A DNA stretch of 5,284 nucleotides, from the NCBI GenBank assembly GCA_009787285.1, contig WRGH01000001.1:17766-23049 (forward strand). Direction: 5' to 3'. This DNA is from Brevinematales bacterium (GTDB lineage: Bacteria; Spirochaetota; Spirochaetia; Treponematales; Breznakiellaceae). The notes beneath the pieces were generated by a model. That model was not told the origin of the DNA. It saw only the letters and a program-made list of their open reading frames with translations, and searched no databases. Both the position numbers and the translations under genes were made by a program. Every line of letters begins with the position of its first letter. Position 1 is the stretch's first letter. This document shows, piece by piece, positions 1 to 5,284 of the stretch.

Positions 1-888
1 CTTGCCGCTCTTTACTTAAAACGCATGAATACTGTTCAGGCTGTAGATTATTACCTTGACGTACAGGCATCCGAGCCAAAAAACAAAATTGCAAAAAGAG
101 CGCTGTCAGTTATTCGCAAATATTCATCTTCCGATGAACTGTCGGACTGGCTTACTCCTGAAAGGCTTGTAAAATTATTTCCGCCAATCCCCGCTCCTAT
201 TATAAATGCAAGAACTGCCGTTATTGCAGTCTTAATTTTTGCAGTTGTTATTGTCTTAACTTACGGAATTCTGGTCAAGACAAAAGTTCTTCCTTCTCCT
301 ATTAAAAAGCAAAATACCCGCCCTACAGCGGAGTTTGTACTTTCAAGAGAAGAACGAAGGTCTCCCGTTGAAACAGGCGGTTCTTACTCGTTTATTCTTA
401 CGAAGGCTCAGGCGACAGACCTTTATGCCAAAGCGTTGTCTCTTTTTACAGCCTACCGCGATGAAGGAGCAAAAAAAATCATAAACAGGATACTTGAATC
501 AAACGCGTCTGAAAGCCTTAAAAACAAATCACGCCTTCTTCTGTCGTACACAGAAGTTCCGGGCTTTGACAATTTCAAACAGATTGACAATCCTTCATTT
601 TCAAGTGTAAAAGCAGAGCCTGTTATTTACAGGGACGTTTATGTAATTTGGAAGGGTATGGCAACTAACGTTGAAATAACGGATGATTTCTTACGTTTTG
701 ATTTTCTTGTCGGTTATGATACGCGCACAATGCTCGAAGGAATAGTTCCGGTTGTTTTTAACAACCCTGTCCCCGTTAACCCGGAGCGTCCTCTTGAATT
801 GCTCGGGAAAATAACGCTTACGCCCTCTATGGACATAACGCTTGAAGGTGTTGCGATACATCAGTCGGGAAGGCTGGAAAACGATTAA
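1..888 (+). CDS. Membrane-anchored TPR-like protein of unknown function (5' end outside window)
   Basis: The reading frame is open from base 1, so the gene begins upstream. ATG 25 has no Shine-Dalgarno sequence before it, and the residues just before it (LAALYLKR) run smoothly into the helical region, so it is probably internal. Counting from that Met, residues 1-50 look like the last TPR-type helices (LYLKRMNTVQAVDYYLD, then a KNKIAKRALSVIRK helix). Residues about 65-84 form one clear hydrophobic transmembrane segment. A linker follows, then another helical pair around 125-175, and a beta-rich C-terminal domain with WKGMATNV (about 210-217) and FLVGYDTRTMLEGIVP. The likely topology is a cytoplasmic TPR part, one membrane pass and an extracytoplasmic C-terminus, but this is inferred. 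I do not recognise a named family, although the WKGMATNV region looks conserved in style. It ends 2 bases before dtd, so the two are probably co-transcribed. The coding call is firm; the function is unknown. Confidence 0.85.
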   Translation, partial: LAALYLKRMNTVQAVDYYLDVQASEPKNKIAKRALSVIRKYSSSDELSDWLTPERLVKLFPPIPAPIINARTAVIAVLIFAVVIVLTYGILVKTKVLPSPIKKQNTRPTAEFVLSREERRSPVETGGSYSFILTKAQATDLYAKALSLFTAYRDEGAKKIINRILESNASESLKNKSRLLLSYTEVPGFDNFKQIDNPSFSSVKAEPVIYRDVYVIWKGMATNVEITDDFLRFDFLVGYDTRTMLEGIVPVVFNNPVPVNPERPLELLGKITLTPSMDITLEGVAIHQSGRLEND

Positions 889-890
889 AG

Positions 891-1349
891 ATGAAGGCTG
901 TAATTCAGCGTGTTGAAGACGCTTGCGTAACCGTTGACGGCAGCTTAAAAGGAAGCATAAAAGAAGGGCTTCTTGTCTACTTAGGCGTAGCGCAAGACGA
1001 TTCTGAACCCGATGCGGAATGGCTTGCTGAAAAGACCGCGTATATCCGAATATTTGATGATCCTCAAGGAAAAATGAACCTTTCACTCAAGGATATAGTT
1101 GAAAATAAACCTTCCGCCGGTGTTCTCGCTGTATCGCAGTTTACCTTGCTTGCGGACGCGCGAAAGGGAAGAAGACCGTCATACGGTTTTGCAGCCCCGC
1201 CTGAAAAAGCAAAAAAGCTCTATGAATACTTTATGACAAAAATCCGCGAACACGGTCTTTTATGTGAAAGCGGAGAATTTCAGGCGCACATGAGGGTTAG
1301 CTATACGAATGTAGGGCCTGTTACGATTTTGCTTGATTCGAAAGATTGA
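891..1349 (+). CDS. dtd: D-aminoacyl-tRNA deacylase
   Basis: This 152-residue protein is full length for the DTD family (about 145-150 residues). The enzyme hydrolyses D-amino acids, and mischarged glycine, from tRNA in the cytoplasm as a chiral proofreading step after aminoacylation; it works as a homodimer. Family landmarks are all present. The N-terminus is MKAVIQRVEDACVTV (compare the IQRV...A.VTV start of the family), followed by GLLVYLGV (26-33), RIFDD..GKMNLS (53-65), the active-site SQFTL (82-86), the RRPS stretch (94-97), and the C-terminal NVGPVT (140-145), which holds the Gly-cisPro element that rejects L-amino acids. No key residue appears to be missing. The ATG lies 2 bases after the upstream stop with only a weak GGAAAA ahead of it at about 876, which suggests translational coupling to the upstream gene. 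The next gene starts about 100 bases downstream. Confidence 0.97.
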   Translation: MKAVIQRVEDACVTVDGSLKGSIKEGLLVYLGVAQDDSEPDAEWLAEKTAYIRIFDDPQGKMNLSLKDIVENKPSAGVLAVSQFTLLADARKGRRPSYGFAAPPEKAKKLYEYFMTKIREHGLLCESGEFQAHMRVSYTNVGPVTILLDSKD

Positions 1350-1408
1350 TTTGTTTGATTTGGCAATGCCCGATATGGGCGGATGGGATACATTTCATTA
1401 TCAACTTA

Positions 1409-1437
1409 TTGAAATTTCCGGCAAAATTAATTATCTT
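1409..1437 (+). promoter_or_regulatory. Possible sigma70 promoter for nnr
   Basis: TTGAAA (1409-1414, 5 of 6 to the -35 consensus) is followed after 17 bases by TATCTT (1432-1437, 4 of 6 to the -10 consensus). Transcription would start near 1444, right at the Shine-Dalgarno sequence, leaving a leader of only about 10 bases. That short leader makes the call doubtful. Readthrough from dtd is the alternative source of nnr mRNA. Confidence 0.25.
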
Positions 1438-1443
1438 TGACGC

Positions 1444-1447
1444 GGAG
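1444..1447 (+). promoter_or_regulatory. Ribosome binding site that selects TTG 1454 as the nnr start
   Basis: GGAG sits 6 bases before TTG 1454. The alternative in-frame TTG at 1346, which overlaps the dtd stop, has no comparable site upstream. The conserved epimerase domain also begins only after 1454. Together these favour the internal TTG. Confidence 0.6.
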
Positions 1448-1453
1448 TATTTT

Positions 1454-3034
1454 TTGACAGAGGTATCCATATTTAAAAATACAAACAACATTTTCACCGC
1501 CGCCGGAATGAAGCGCGTTGACCAACTGGCGATAAACGGTAATATCGATACCGGCTACTCTTATATGTGCAAAGCCGGCAGGCATATTTATCAAGCGGCG
1601 TTGGCTATGTTGGATGGGAACAAGAATGTCGCTGTAATATGCGGTAAAGGTAACAACGGCGGAGACGGTTATGCTGCGGCGCGAATGCTCCAGAAGGCGG
1701 GAATCAATGTTGATTGTTTTTCCGTTTGCGATACCAAAGATTTAAACGGTGAAGCGTCAGTGGCGTTTAAGGATTATATCGAATTAAAAAACGGCATTGT
1801 CCGCATAATTACAAATGAACAATTACCCGATTTTAACAATTATAGTTTGATAATTGACGCGATGCTTGGAATCGGAGCGAAAGGAGAGCCTCGCGGATTG
1901 TACGCAAATGTGATTAAAGCTGTAAACGACAGCAAAACTTCTGTTTTAGCGGTTGATACTCCATCGGGGCTTGATTGCGACAACGGAAAATGTACTTCTA
2001 TTTGTATAAAAGCCGATTGTACAGTTGCTGCGGGGTTTTACAAAATGGGACAATTCTTTTACCCCGGAAGAGCCAATGTCGGCAAATTACAAATCGCCGA
2101 TTTAGGGTATCCTGAGGATATTGCAGAAGAACAGTCCGTCGGAATTTTTTTGCCCGACAATAATTGTTTCAATCGTATTCTGCCCGCGCGTAAGGAAAAC
2201 GGATCAAAAATTGATCACGGACTTGCATTTCTTTTGTGCGGCTCGCGCGGAATGAGCGGCGCCGCCGCGCTTACGTCCATATCCGCGCTGCGAAGCGGAT
2301 GCGGAATGGTTCATCTGGCTGTTCCTGAATCACTTGTTGATACATTGGCTGTTAAGGTTACGGAGCCTGTTTTACATCCGTTAGCTGAGACTGCTTCCGG
2401 TGCTTGCGCGGCGTCCGCGCTGCATGAAATTCTTTCGCTCTGTGAGCGTATGGACGCTCTTTGTGTCGGTTCAGGGTTGTCAAGAGATCCGCAAACTGCG
2501 TCTCTTGTGCGGGAGCTTATCGGTAAAACAGATAAACCCGCCGTAATTGACGCGGACGGCCTTAACGCCTTTGCGGGGCATTTACCCGAGTTGTCGGAAC
2601 ATAAGGGAGAGATTGTCATTACTCCGCACATGGGAGAATGGAAAAGGCTTTTCGGCGAACTGCCCGATGAGCCGCTTGACCGTATAAACAAACTTAAGGA
2701 CTGCGCGGCGCAATTTAATATAAATATTTTACTTAAAGGAAGCCCCTCTTTGGCTGTAAACGAGAAAGGAACTACGGTCATTCTTCCTTTTGGAAATTCC
2801 TCTCTTGCGAAAGCCGGAACAGGAGACGTACTCAGCGGCATCATTGTCTCTCTTATCGCGCAGGGCTGCTCCTGCTTCGAGGCGGCAATTCTCGGCGCTT
2901 TTCTGCACGGAGAAGCGGGACGGCTTGCAGGTACAGACCTTACTGAGTATTCTGTGTTGGCGAGTGATTTGATGCGGTATATTCCGGAAGTGATTAAAAG
3001 CGTAATAATTTCACCATATCACTCTATGACATAG
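1454..3034 (+). CDS. nnr: Bifunctional NAD(P)H-hydrate epimerase / ADP-dependent NAD(P)H-hydrate dehydratase
   Basis: This is a YjeF-type fusion enzyme that repairs NADHX and NADPHX, the hydrated dead-end forms of the cofactors. The N-terminal domain interconverts the R and S epimers; the C-terminal domain dehydrates the S form using ADP. Numbering from TTG 1454 (526 residues; E. coli Nnr is about 515), the epimerase half has IFTAAGMKRVDQLAI (13-27), GKGNNGGDG (64-72), DAMLGIG (135-141) and VDTPSGLD (167-174). The dehydratase half has KIDHG (252-256), GSRGMSGAA (263-271), DADGLN (366-371), TPHMGE (390-395), LKG (427-429) and AGTGDVLSG (454-462) with the expected catalytic Asp 458. The usual KGDHG is KIDHG here, a mild change. 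The frame stays open back to a TTG at 1346, but those 36 residues match nothing in the family, so they are treated as leader. Both domains look intact. The gene ends convergently with prs. Confidence 0.95.
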   Translation: MTEVSIFKNTNNIFTAAGMKRVDQLAINGNIDTGYSYMCKAGRHIYQAALAMLDGNKNVAVICGKGNNGGDGYAAARMLQKAGINVDCFSVCDTKDLNGEASVAFKDYIELKNGIVRIITNEQLPDFNNYSLIIDAMLGIGAKGEPRGLYANVIKAVNDSKTSVLAVDTPSGLDCDNGKCTSICIKADCTVAAGFYKMGQFFYPGRANVGKLQIADLGYPEDIAEEQSVGIFLPDNNCFNRILPARKENGSKIDHGLAFLLCGSRGMSGAAALTSISALRSGCGMVHLAVPESLVDTLAVKVTEPVLHPLAETASGACAASALHEILSLCERMDALCVGSGLSRDPQTASLVRELIGKTDKPAVIDADGLNAFAGHLPELSEHKGEIVITPHMGEWKRLFGELPDEPLDRINKLKDCAAQFNINILLKGSPSLAVNEKGTTVILPFGNSSLAKAGTGDVLSGIIVSLIAQGCSCFEAAILGAFLHGEAGRLAGTDLTEYSVLASDLMRYIPEVIKSVIISPYHSMT

Positions 3035-3062
3035 TTTCCCCGCAATTAAGCTTTTATAACCC

Positions 3063-3082
3063 AAAAAGGCATACTTTTTTTT
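3063..3082 (+). terminator. Weak AT-rich hairpin with T run after nnr
   Basis: AAAAAG (3063-3068) and CTTTTT (3074-3079) can pair around a 5-base loop, and the T run continues to 3082. The position, about 30 bases after the nnr stop in a convergent gap, fits an intrinsic terminator. The stem has only one G-C pair, so it would be weak. On the - strand the same stem is not followed by a T run, so termination of prs is not explained by it. Confidence 0.35.
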
Positions 3083-3096
3083 CATCAAGTCCTGAA

Positions 3097-3116
3097 CAAG
3101 GTCAAGATATACCTTG
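3097..3116. repeat. Small inverted repeat overlapping the prs stop codon
   Basis: CAAGGT (3097-3102) and ACCTTG (3111-3116) are perfect reverse complements separated by 8 bases. The repeat covers the last codons and stop of prs. In the prs mRNA it would form a 6-bp stem, but no T run follows directly, so it is not a standard terminator. It could stabilise the 3' end, or be chance. Confidence 0.35.
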
Positions 3117-4202
3117 CTTATTTCCCGAAAGATACGTTCCCGCGTCAAACGGTTTCATAAGAATACTCATTGATTCATTTAGGACTATTGTTTTAATTAT
3201 TTTAGCCGCGTGTTCAGCCGAATGAACAATTTCAAGACTAGGACGCTGAGGAAATAAATTTGAACAGCTTACAGTATCGGATACCAGCACACGGTTTAAA
3301 TGCCCTTCCTGTGAAAGAGCTTCAAGCCTCTGCGCTGCCGGCGGCGAAAAAATTGCGTGAACGGCAATAATATTAATGTCTCCCGGTTTTAAAGGAGCAA
3401 GTGCGCGAATAAGCATTTCAACAGACCCCGCCGTATCTATCATATCGTCAACAATCCACAGGCTTTTGCCTTCCAGCGAATCAGCCGAAAGAATGTGAAC
3501 GGACTCAACCGTATTTTGCTTTGAGTAATCGCGCTGTTTATGCGCCACCACAAGCGGAGAACCGAAAGAATTGGCAAAAAACCTAGCGAGTTTTTCTCCC
3601 CCTGCGTCTACGGAACAAAATGCCCATTTATTGCGGACCTGTTTTTCAAGATACTCGGTATTTTTAATATAGGTATCGCAAAGGTGCTTTTGCAGCAAAG
3701 TCAGCGCGGGAATATCGTCAATTGCGCATATAGCGGGGTCTACCATAGTTTTTGACTTATCCGAATGTAACTGAAACGTAACAATATGCTGTATACCAAG
3801 ACTTGAAAGTGTTTTTAAATGTACCCATAAACCTACGGAACTGCGTCGGGTAGTGCGATCCGAGCGGGAACATGAAATAAAAGGCTCAAAAACAATAATT
3901 TTGTTGGCCTGAGAACGCTTTAAAGCGTCAATTGCCTGATACAACTCCATTTTCGCTTCTTCTACGCTGATTCCCGCTTCGTTGCGCGCGCTTGAAGAAA
4001 AAAGGACAACATCCTTGCCCCTTATGGACGAATTGACAGTAACTTCCATTTCACCGTCTGCGAAACGCTCTGTTTTTAGTAAATCAATACCGTTAATATG
4101 TTTTGCGATCTTGGAAAAACTTAGATATTTTGACAAATGTGTAATTACTTCAGAGGCATAATTATGCATTGAGCGGGTAGTGCAGACAATAAAATCATTC
4201 AT
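3102..4202 (-). CDS. prs: Ribose-phosphate pyrophosphokinase (PRPP synthetase), divergent
   Basis: The predicted cytoplasmic enzyme makes PRPP from ribose 5-phosphate and ATP for nucleotide, NAD, His and Trp pathways. It has 366 residues; common bacterial Prs has about 315. Extra length lies between the two phosphoribosyltransferase-fold halves (about 165-195) and in the C-terminal tail. Matches to Prs include ERFADGEMEV (45-54, the ATP-contacting F, D and E kept), SRSDR (112-116), LHS (145-147, catalytic His 146), SVDAGGEKLAR (197-207), HKQR (221-224, Lys and Arg of the catalytic loop kept), the PRPP loop VDDMIDTAGS (251-260), and VHAIFSP (281-287). Differences from the usual enzyme include QLHSDKSK in place of DLH.xQ.Q in the signature, S for Q in RQDR, and AGS for GGT in the PRPP loop. 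Met 1 is chosen because the core strand begins at IVCTTRSM; its upstream Shine-Dalgarno is very weak. The gene is divergent from recA and convergent with nnr. Prs assignment is good; exact substrate and regulation are less sure. Confidence 0.88.
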   Translation of the reverse strand: MNDFIVCTTRSMHNYASEVITHLSKYLSFSKIAKHINGIDLLKTERFADGEMEVTVNSSIRGKDVVLFSSSARNEAGISVEEAKMELYQAIDALKRSQANKIIVFEPFISCSRSDRTTRRSSVGLWVHLKTLSSLGIQHIVTFQLHSDKSKTMVDPAICAIDDIPALTLLQKHLCDTYIKNTEYLEKQVRNKWAFCSVDAGGEKLARFFANSFGSPLVVAHKQRDYSKQNTVESVHILSADSLEGKSLWIVDDMIDTAGSVEMLIRALAPLKPGDINIIAVHAIFSPPAAQRLEALSQEGHLNRVLVSDTVSCSNLFPQRPSLEIVHSAEHAAKIIKTIVLNESMSILMKPFDAGTYLSGNKQGIS

Positions 4203-4246
4203 AGTATATTTTCAGTATCTTTTAATAATTGTTAAATTGCAATATT

Positions 4247-4252
4247 ATTATG
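4247..4252 (-). promoter_or_regulatory. Possible -10 element for prs
   Basis: Read on the - strand this is CATAAT, 5 of 6 to the -10 consensus, which would give a leader of about 40 bases before the prs ATG. The sequence 17 bases upstream is AGTATT, a poor -35 that lies inside the left arm of the 12-bp inverted repeat. The region is AT-rich, so such matches are easy to find. Confidence 0.25.
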
Positions 4253-4263
4253 GAAATTGTTCT

Positions 4264-4299
4264 GATAAAAATACTTTACAAAGTTGTAGTATTTTTATC
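4264..4299. repeat. Perfect 12-bp inverted repeat in the prs-recA divergent promoter region (candidate operator)
   Basis: GATAAAAATACT (4264-4275) and AGTATTTTTATC (4288-4299) are exact reverse complements around a 12-base spacer that itself contains ACAA-AG-TTGT (4278-4287). It lies between two divergent genes, where no terminator is expected, and covers the position of the -35 region for recA and probably that for prs. This geometry suits a dimeric regulator able to act on both genes. The regulator is not identified, and the arms do not match the SOS boxes I know. Confidence 0.6.
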
Positions 4300-4306
4300 T
4301 TGATTA

Positions 4307-4315
4307 TGATATAAT
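4307..4315 (+). promoter_or_regulatory. Extended -10 promoter for recA
   Basis: TATAAT (4310-4315) is a perfect -10 hexamer preceded by TGA (4307-4309), the TGn extended -10 element. No good -35 is seen at 16-18 bases upstream (AGTATT at 4288-4293 lies within the inverted repeat), which is tolerable for an extended -10 promoter. Transcription would begin near 4322, giving a leader of about 94 bases. Confidence 0.65.
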
Positions 4316-4318
4316 GAC

Positions 4319-4349
4319 TTGTTCGGCGGCTTGGTTAGTTTCCGAACAA
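4319..4349. repeat. 8-bp inverted repeat at the start of the recA leader
   Basis: TTGTTCGG (4319-4326) and CCGAACAA (4342-4349) are perfect reverse complements with a 15-base loop. The repeat begins 3 bases after the -10 box, so it could be an operator over the transcription start or, if transcribed nearly whole, a stem at the mRNA 5' end. No T run follows, so it is not a terminator. The half-sites run GTTC...GAAC, the reverse order of the Gram-positive LexA box. Confidence 0.5.
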
Positions 4350-4378
4350 CCTATTTATTCAAGATTCGATAAAGCATC

Positions 4379-4399
4379 GTATATCTGCGCGCCATATAC
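4379..4399 (+). repeat. Small hairpin just before the recA Shine-Dalgarno
   Basis: GTATAT (4379-4384) and ATATAC (4394-4399) are reverse complements around a GC-rich 9-base loop. In the mRNA this 6-bp AT stem would end 1 base before the Shine-Dalgarno sequence. It is weak and may be chance, but could affect ribosome access. Confidence 0.3.
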
Positions 4400-4400
4400 A

Positions 4401-4409
4401 GGGGAGGAG
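4401..4409 (+). promoter_or_regulatory. Strong Shine-Dalgarno for recA
   Basis: GGGGAGGAG ends 6 bases before ATG 4416. It is the strongest ribosome binding site in the window and fixes the recA start. Confidence 0.85.
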
Positions 4410-4415
4410 ATTATT

Positions 4416-5284
4416 ATGGCAAAGTCAAATGAATCAGAAAAACCCAGGGTAAATCCCAACGCTTCAAGCGAGGAAAAGGCAAAAGCTCTGGAAGCGGCCC
4501 GGCTTCAGATTGAAAAACAGTTTGGCGCGGGATCATTAATCAAGTTGGGGGCGCATAACGCCGCCGCCGGTATAGAAGTAATACCTTCAGGCTCAATCCT
4601 GCTTGACGAGGCGCTTGGAATTGGCGGTTATCCGCGCGGGCGCATTATTGAAATTTTCGGGCCTGAATCATCGGGGAAGACAACTCTCGCCTTGCACGCC
4701 ATAGCTGAAGCCCAAAAACTCGGCGGAAACGCCGCTTTTGTTGACGCGGAGCACGCCCTTGATCCCATTTATGCGAAGAATCTCGGCGTAAATATTGACG
4801 AATTGTGGGTCTCTCAGCCTGATAACGGAGAGCAGGCAATGGAAATTACTGAAAGTCTTGTACGTTCAGGCGCTGTTGATGTAATCGTGGTAGATTCGGT
4901 AGCGGCTCTTACTCCGCAGTCTGAAATTGAGGGCGAAATGGGAGACGCTCAAATGGGGGCGCAGGCTCGGCTTATGAGCCAGGCTCTGCGAAAACTTACG
5001 GCAAACATCGGAAAATCCCGCACGATTTTAATTTTCATCAACCAGATAAGAATGAAAATCGGCGTTTTTTTCGGAAACCCCGAAACCACAACAGGCGGTA
5101 ACGCCCTCAAATTTTATTCGTCATTGCGGCTGGAAGTGCGAAAGACGGAAACAATCGAAGTTTCCAAAGACGCTGACGCAATCGGCAACAGGGTGCGGGT
5201 CAAGGTCGTGAAAAATAAAGTCGCTCCGCCTTTCAGACGCACTGAGCTTGAATTGATGTTCGGCAAGGGTATTTCCGCTACGGG
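4416..5284 (+). CDS. recA: Recombinase RecA (3' end outside window)
   Basis: RecA is the ATP-dependent strand-exchange protein of homologous recombination and the co-protease of the SOS response. The first 289 codons are present; perhaps 60-80 C-terminal residues lie beyond the right edge. Compared with E. coli RecA there are about 16 extra N-terminal residues (a polar, Lys/Glu-rich start). Landmarks are the Walker A loop GPESSGKT (82-89), the catalytic Glu in FVDAEHALD (Glu 112), Walker [11 protein letters not shown] (156-165), loop L1 EIEGEMGD (170-177), [13 protein letters not shown] (183-195), FINQIR (207-212), DNA-binding loop L2 with [16 protein letters not shown] (219-234), and [12 protein letters not shown] (262-273). 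A 2-residue insertion relative to E. coli lies between RK (242-243) and GNR (257-259). All key residues seen so far are intact. The gene has its own promoter region and strong Shine-Dalgarno, and is divergent from prs. Confidence 0.98.
   Translation, partial: MAKSNESEKPRVNPNASSEEKAKALEAARLQIEKQFGAGSLIKLGAHNAAAGIEVIPSGSILLDEALGIGGYPRGRIIEIFGPESSGKTTLALHAIAEAQKLGGNAAFVDAEHALDPIYAKNLGVNIDELWVSQPDNGEQAMEITESLVRSGAVDVIVVDSVAALTPQSEIEGEMGDAQMGAQARLMSQALRKLTANIGKSRTILIFINQIRMKIGVFFGNPETTTGGNALKFYSSLRLEVRKTETIEVSKDADAIGNRVRVKVVKNKVAPPFRRTELELMFGKGISAT

Noticed and set aside
691..1086. Open frame of 131 codons on the - strand across the upstream gene and dtd
   Set aside because: It is antisense to two convincing genes, has no family-like motifs, and its low-complexity Arg/Leu/Gln content is typical of a shadow frame.
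1368..1380. GCCC-GATAT-GGGC palindrome just after dtd, considered as a terminator
   Set aside because: The stem is only 4 bp and no T run follows.
2311..2844. Open frame of 177 codons on the - strand inside nnr
   Set aside because: It lies opposite conserved dehydratase motifs; its Ser/Ala/Pro-rich translation shows no recognisable domain.
3540..3755. Open frame of 71 codons on the + strand inside prs
   Set aside because: It is antisense to the conserved catalytic region of prs, with no ribosome binding site that I can see and no motif.
4214..4242. TTGCAA-17-GATACT on the - strand as a prs promoter
   Set aside because: Both boxes match only 4 of 6, and transcription would begin a few bases before the ATG.
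4319..4349. GTTC/GAAC halves resembling a Gram-positive LexA box
   Set aside because: The order is reversed (GTTC first) and the spacing is far too long for GAAC-N4-GTTC.
4385..4401. CTG...CAG resembling an E. coli-type SOS box before recA
   Set aside because: The spacing is 11 bases rather than 10, the flanks do not fit, and it lies in the leader next to the Shine-Dalgarno.
4645..4839. Open frame of 64 codons on the - strand inside recA
   Set aside because: It is opposite the RecA Walker A region and has an Arg/Gln-rich shadow-type translation.

Overview
The window carries five protein-coding genes of ordinary housekeeping or quality-control character. I see no mobile element, CRISPR array, rRNA or tRNA. 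The moderate GC content, the style of the RecA and PRPP-synthetase-like proteins, and a membrane-anchored TPR-like protein of a kind I associate with treponemes suggest a spirochaete, perhaps Treponema-like. That placement is an impression from protein style, not an alignment, and is moderate to low in confidence.

Left part, + strand (1-3034): a gene cut by the left edge encodes a single-pass membrane protein with TPR-like helices and a conserved C-terminal domain of unknown function. Two bases after its stop comes dtd (D-aminoacyl-tRNA deacylase). About 100 bases further on is nnr, a bifunctional NAD(P)HX epimerase/dehydratase, most likely starting at TTG 1454. Spacing suggests the first two genes are co-transcribed. 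nnr may read through from them or use a weak promoter of its own.

Middle (3035-3101): a 67-base convergent gap holds a weak AT-rich hairpin with a T8 run and a second small inverted repeat overlapping the end of the next gene.

Right part: a divergent ribose-phosphate pyrophosphokinase-like gene (prs) lies on the - strand (3102-4202). A 213-base divergent intergenic region separates it from recA (+ strand, 4416 to beyond the right edge). That region is the most structured non-coding DNA here. It has a perfect 12-bp inverted repeat spanning the presumed -35 regions of both genes, an extended -10 promoter for recA, an 8-bp inverted repeat at the presumed recA transcription start, a third small hairpin, and a strong Shine-Dalgarno sequence.

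Functionally, three genes belong to repair or proofreading: Dtd clears D-amino acids from tRNA, Nnr repairs hydrated NAD(P)H, and RecA repairs DNA. Prs supplies PRPP for nucleotide and NAD synthesis. I did not find a convincing new biological system. The best candidates for a second look are the palindromic recA/prs control region and the divergent Prs.
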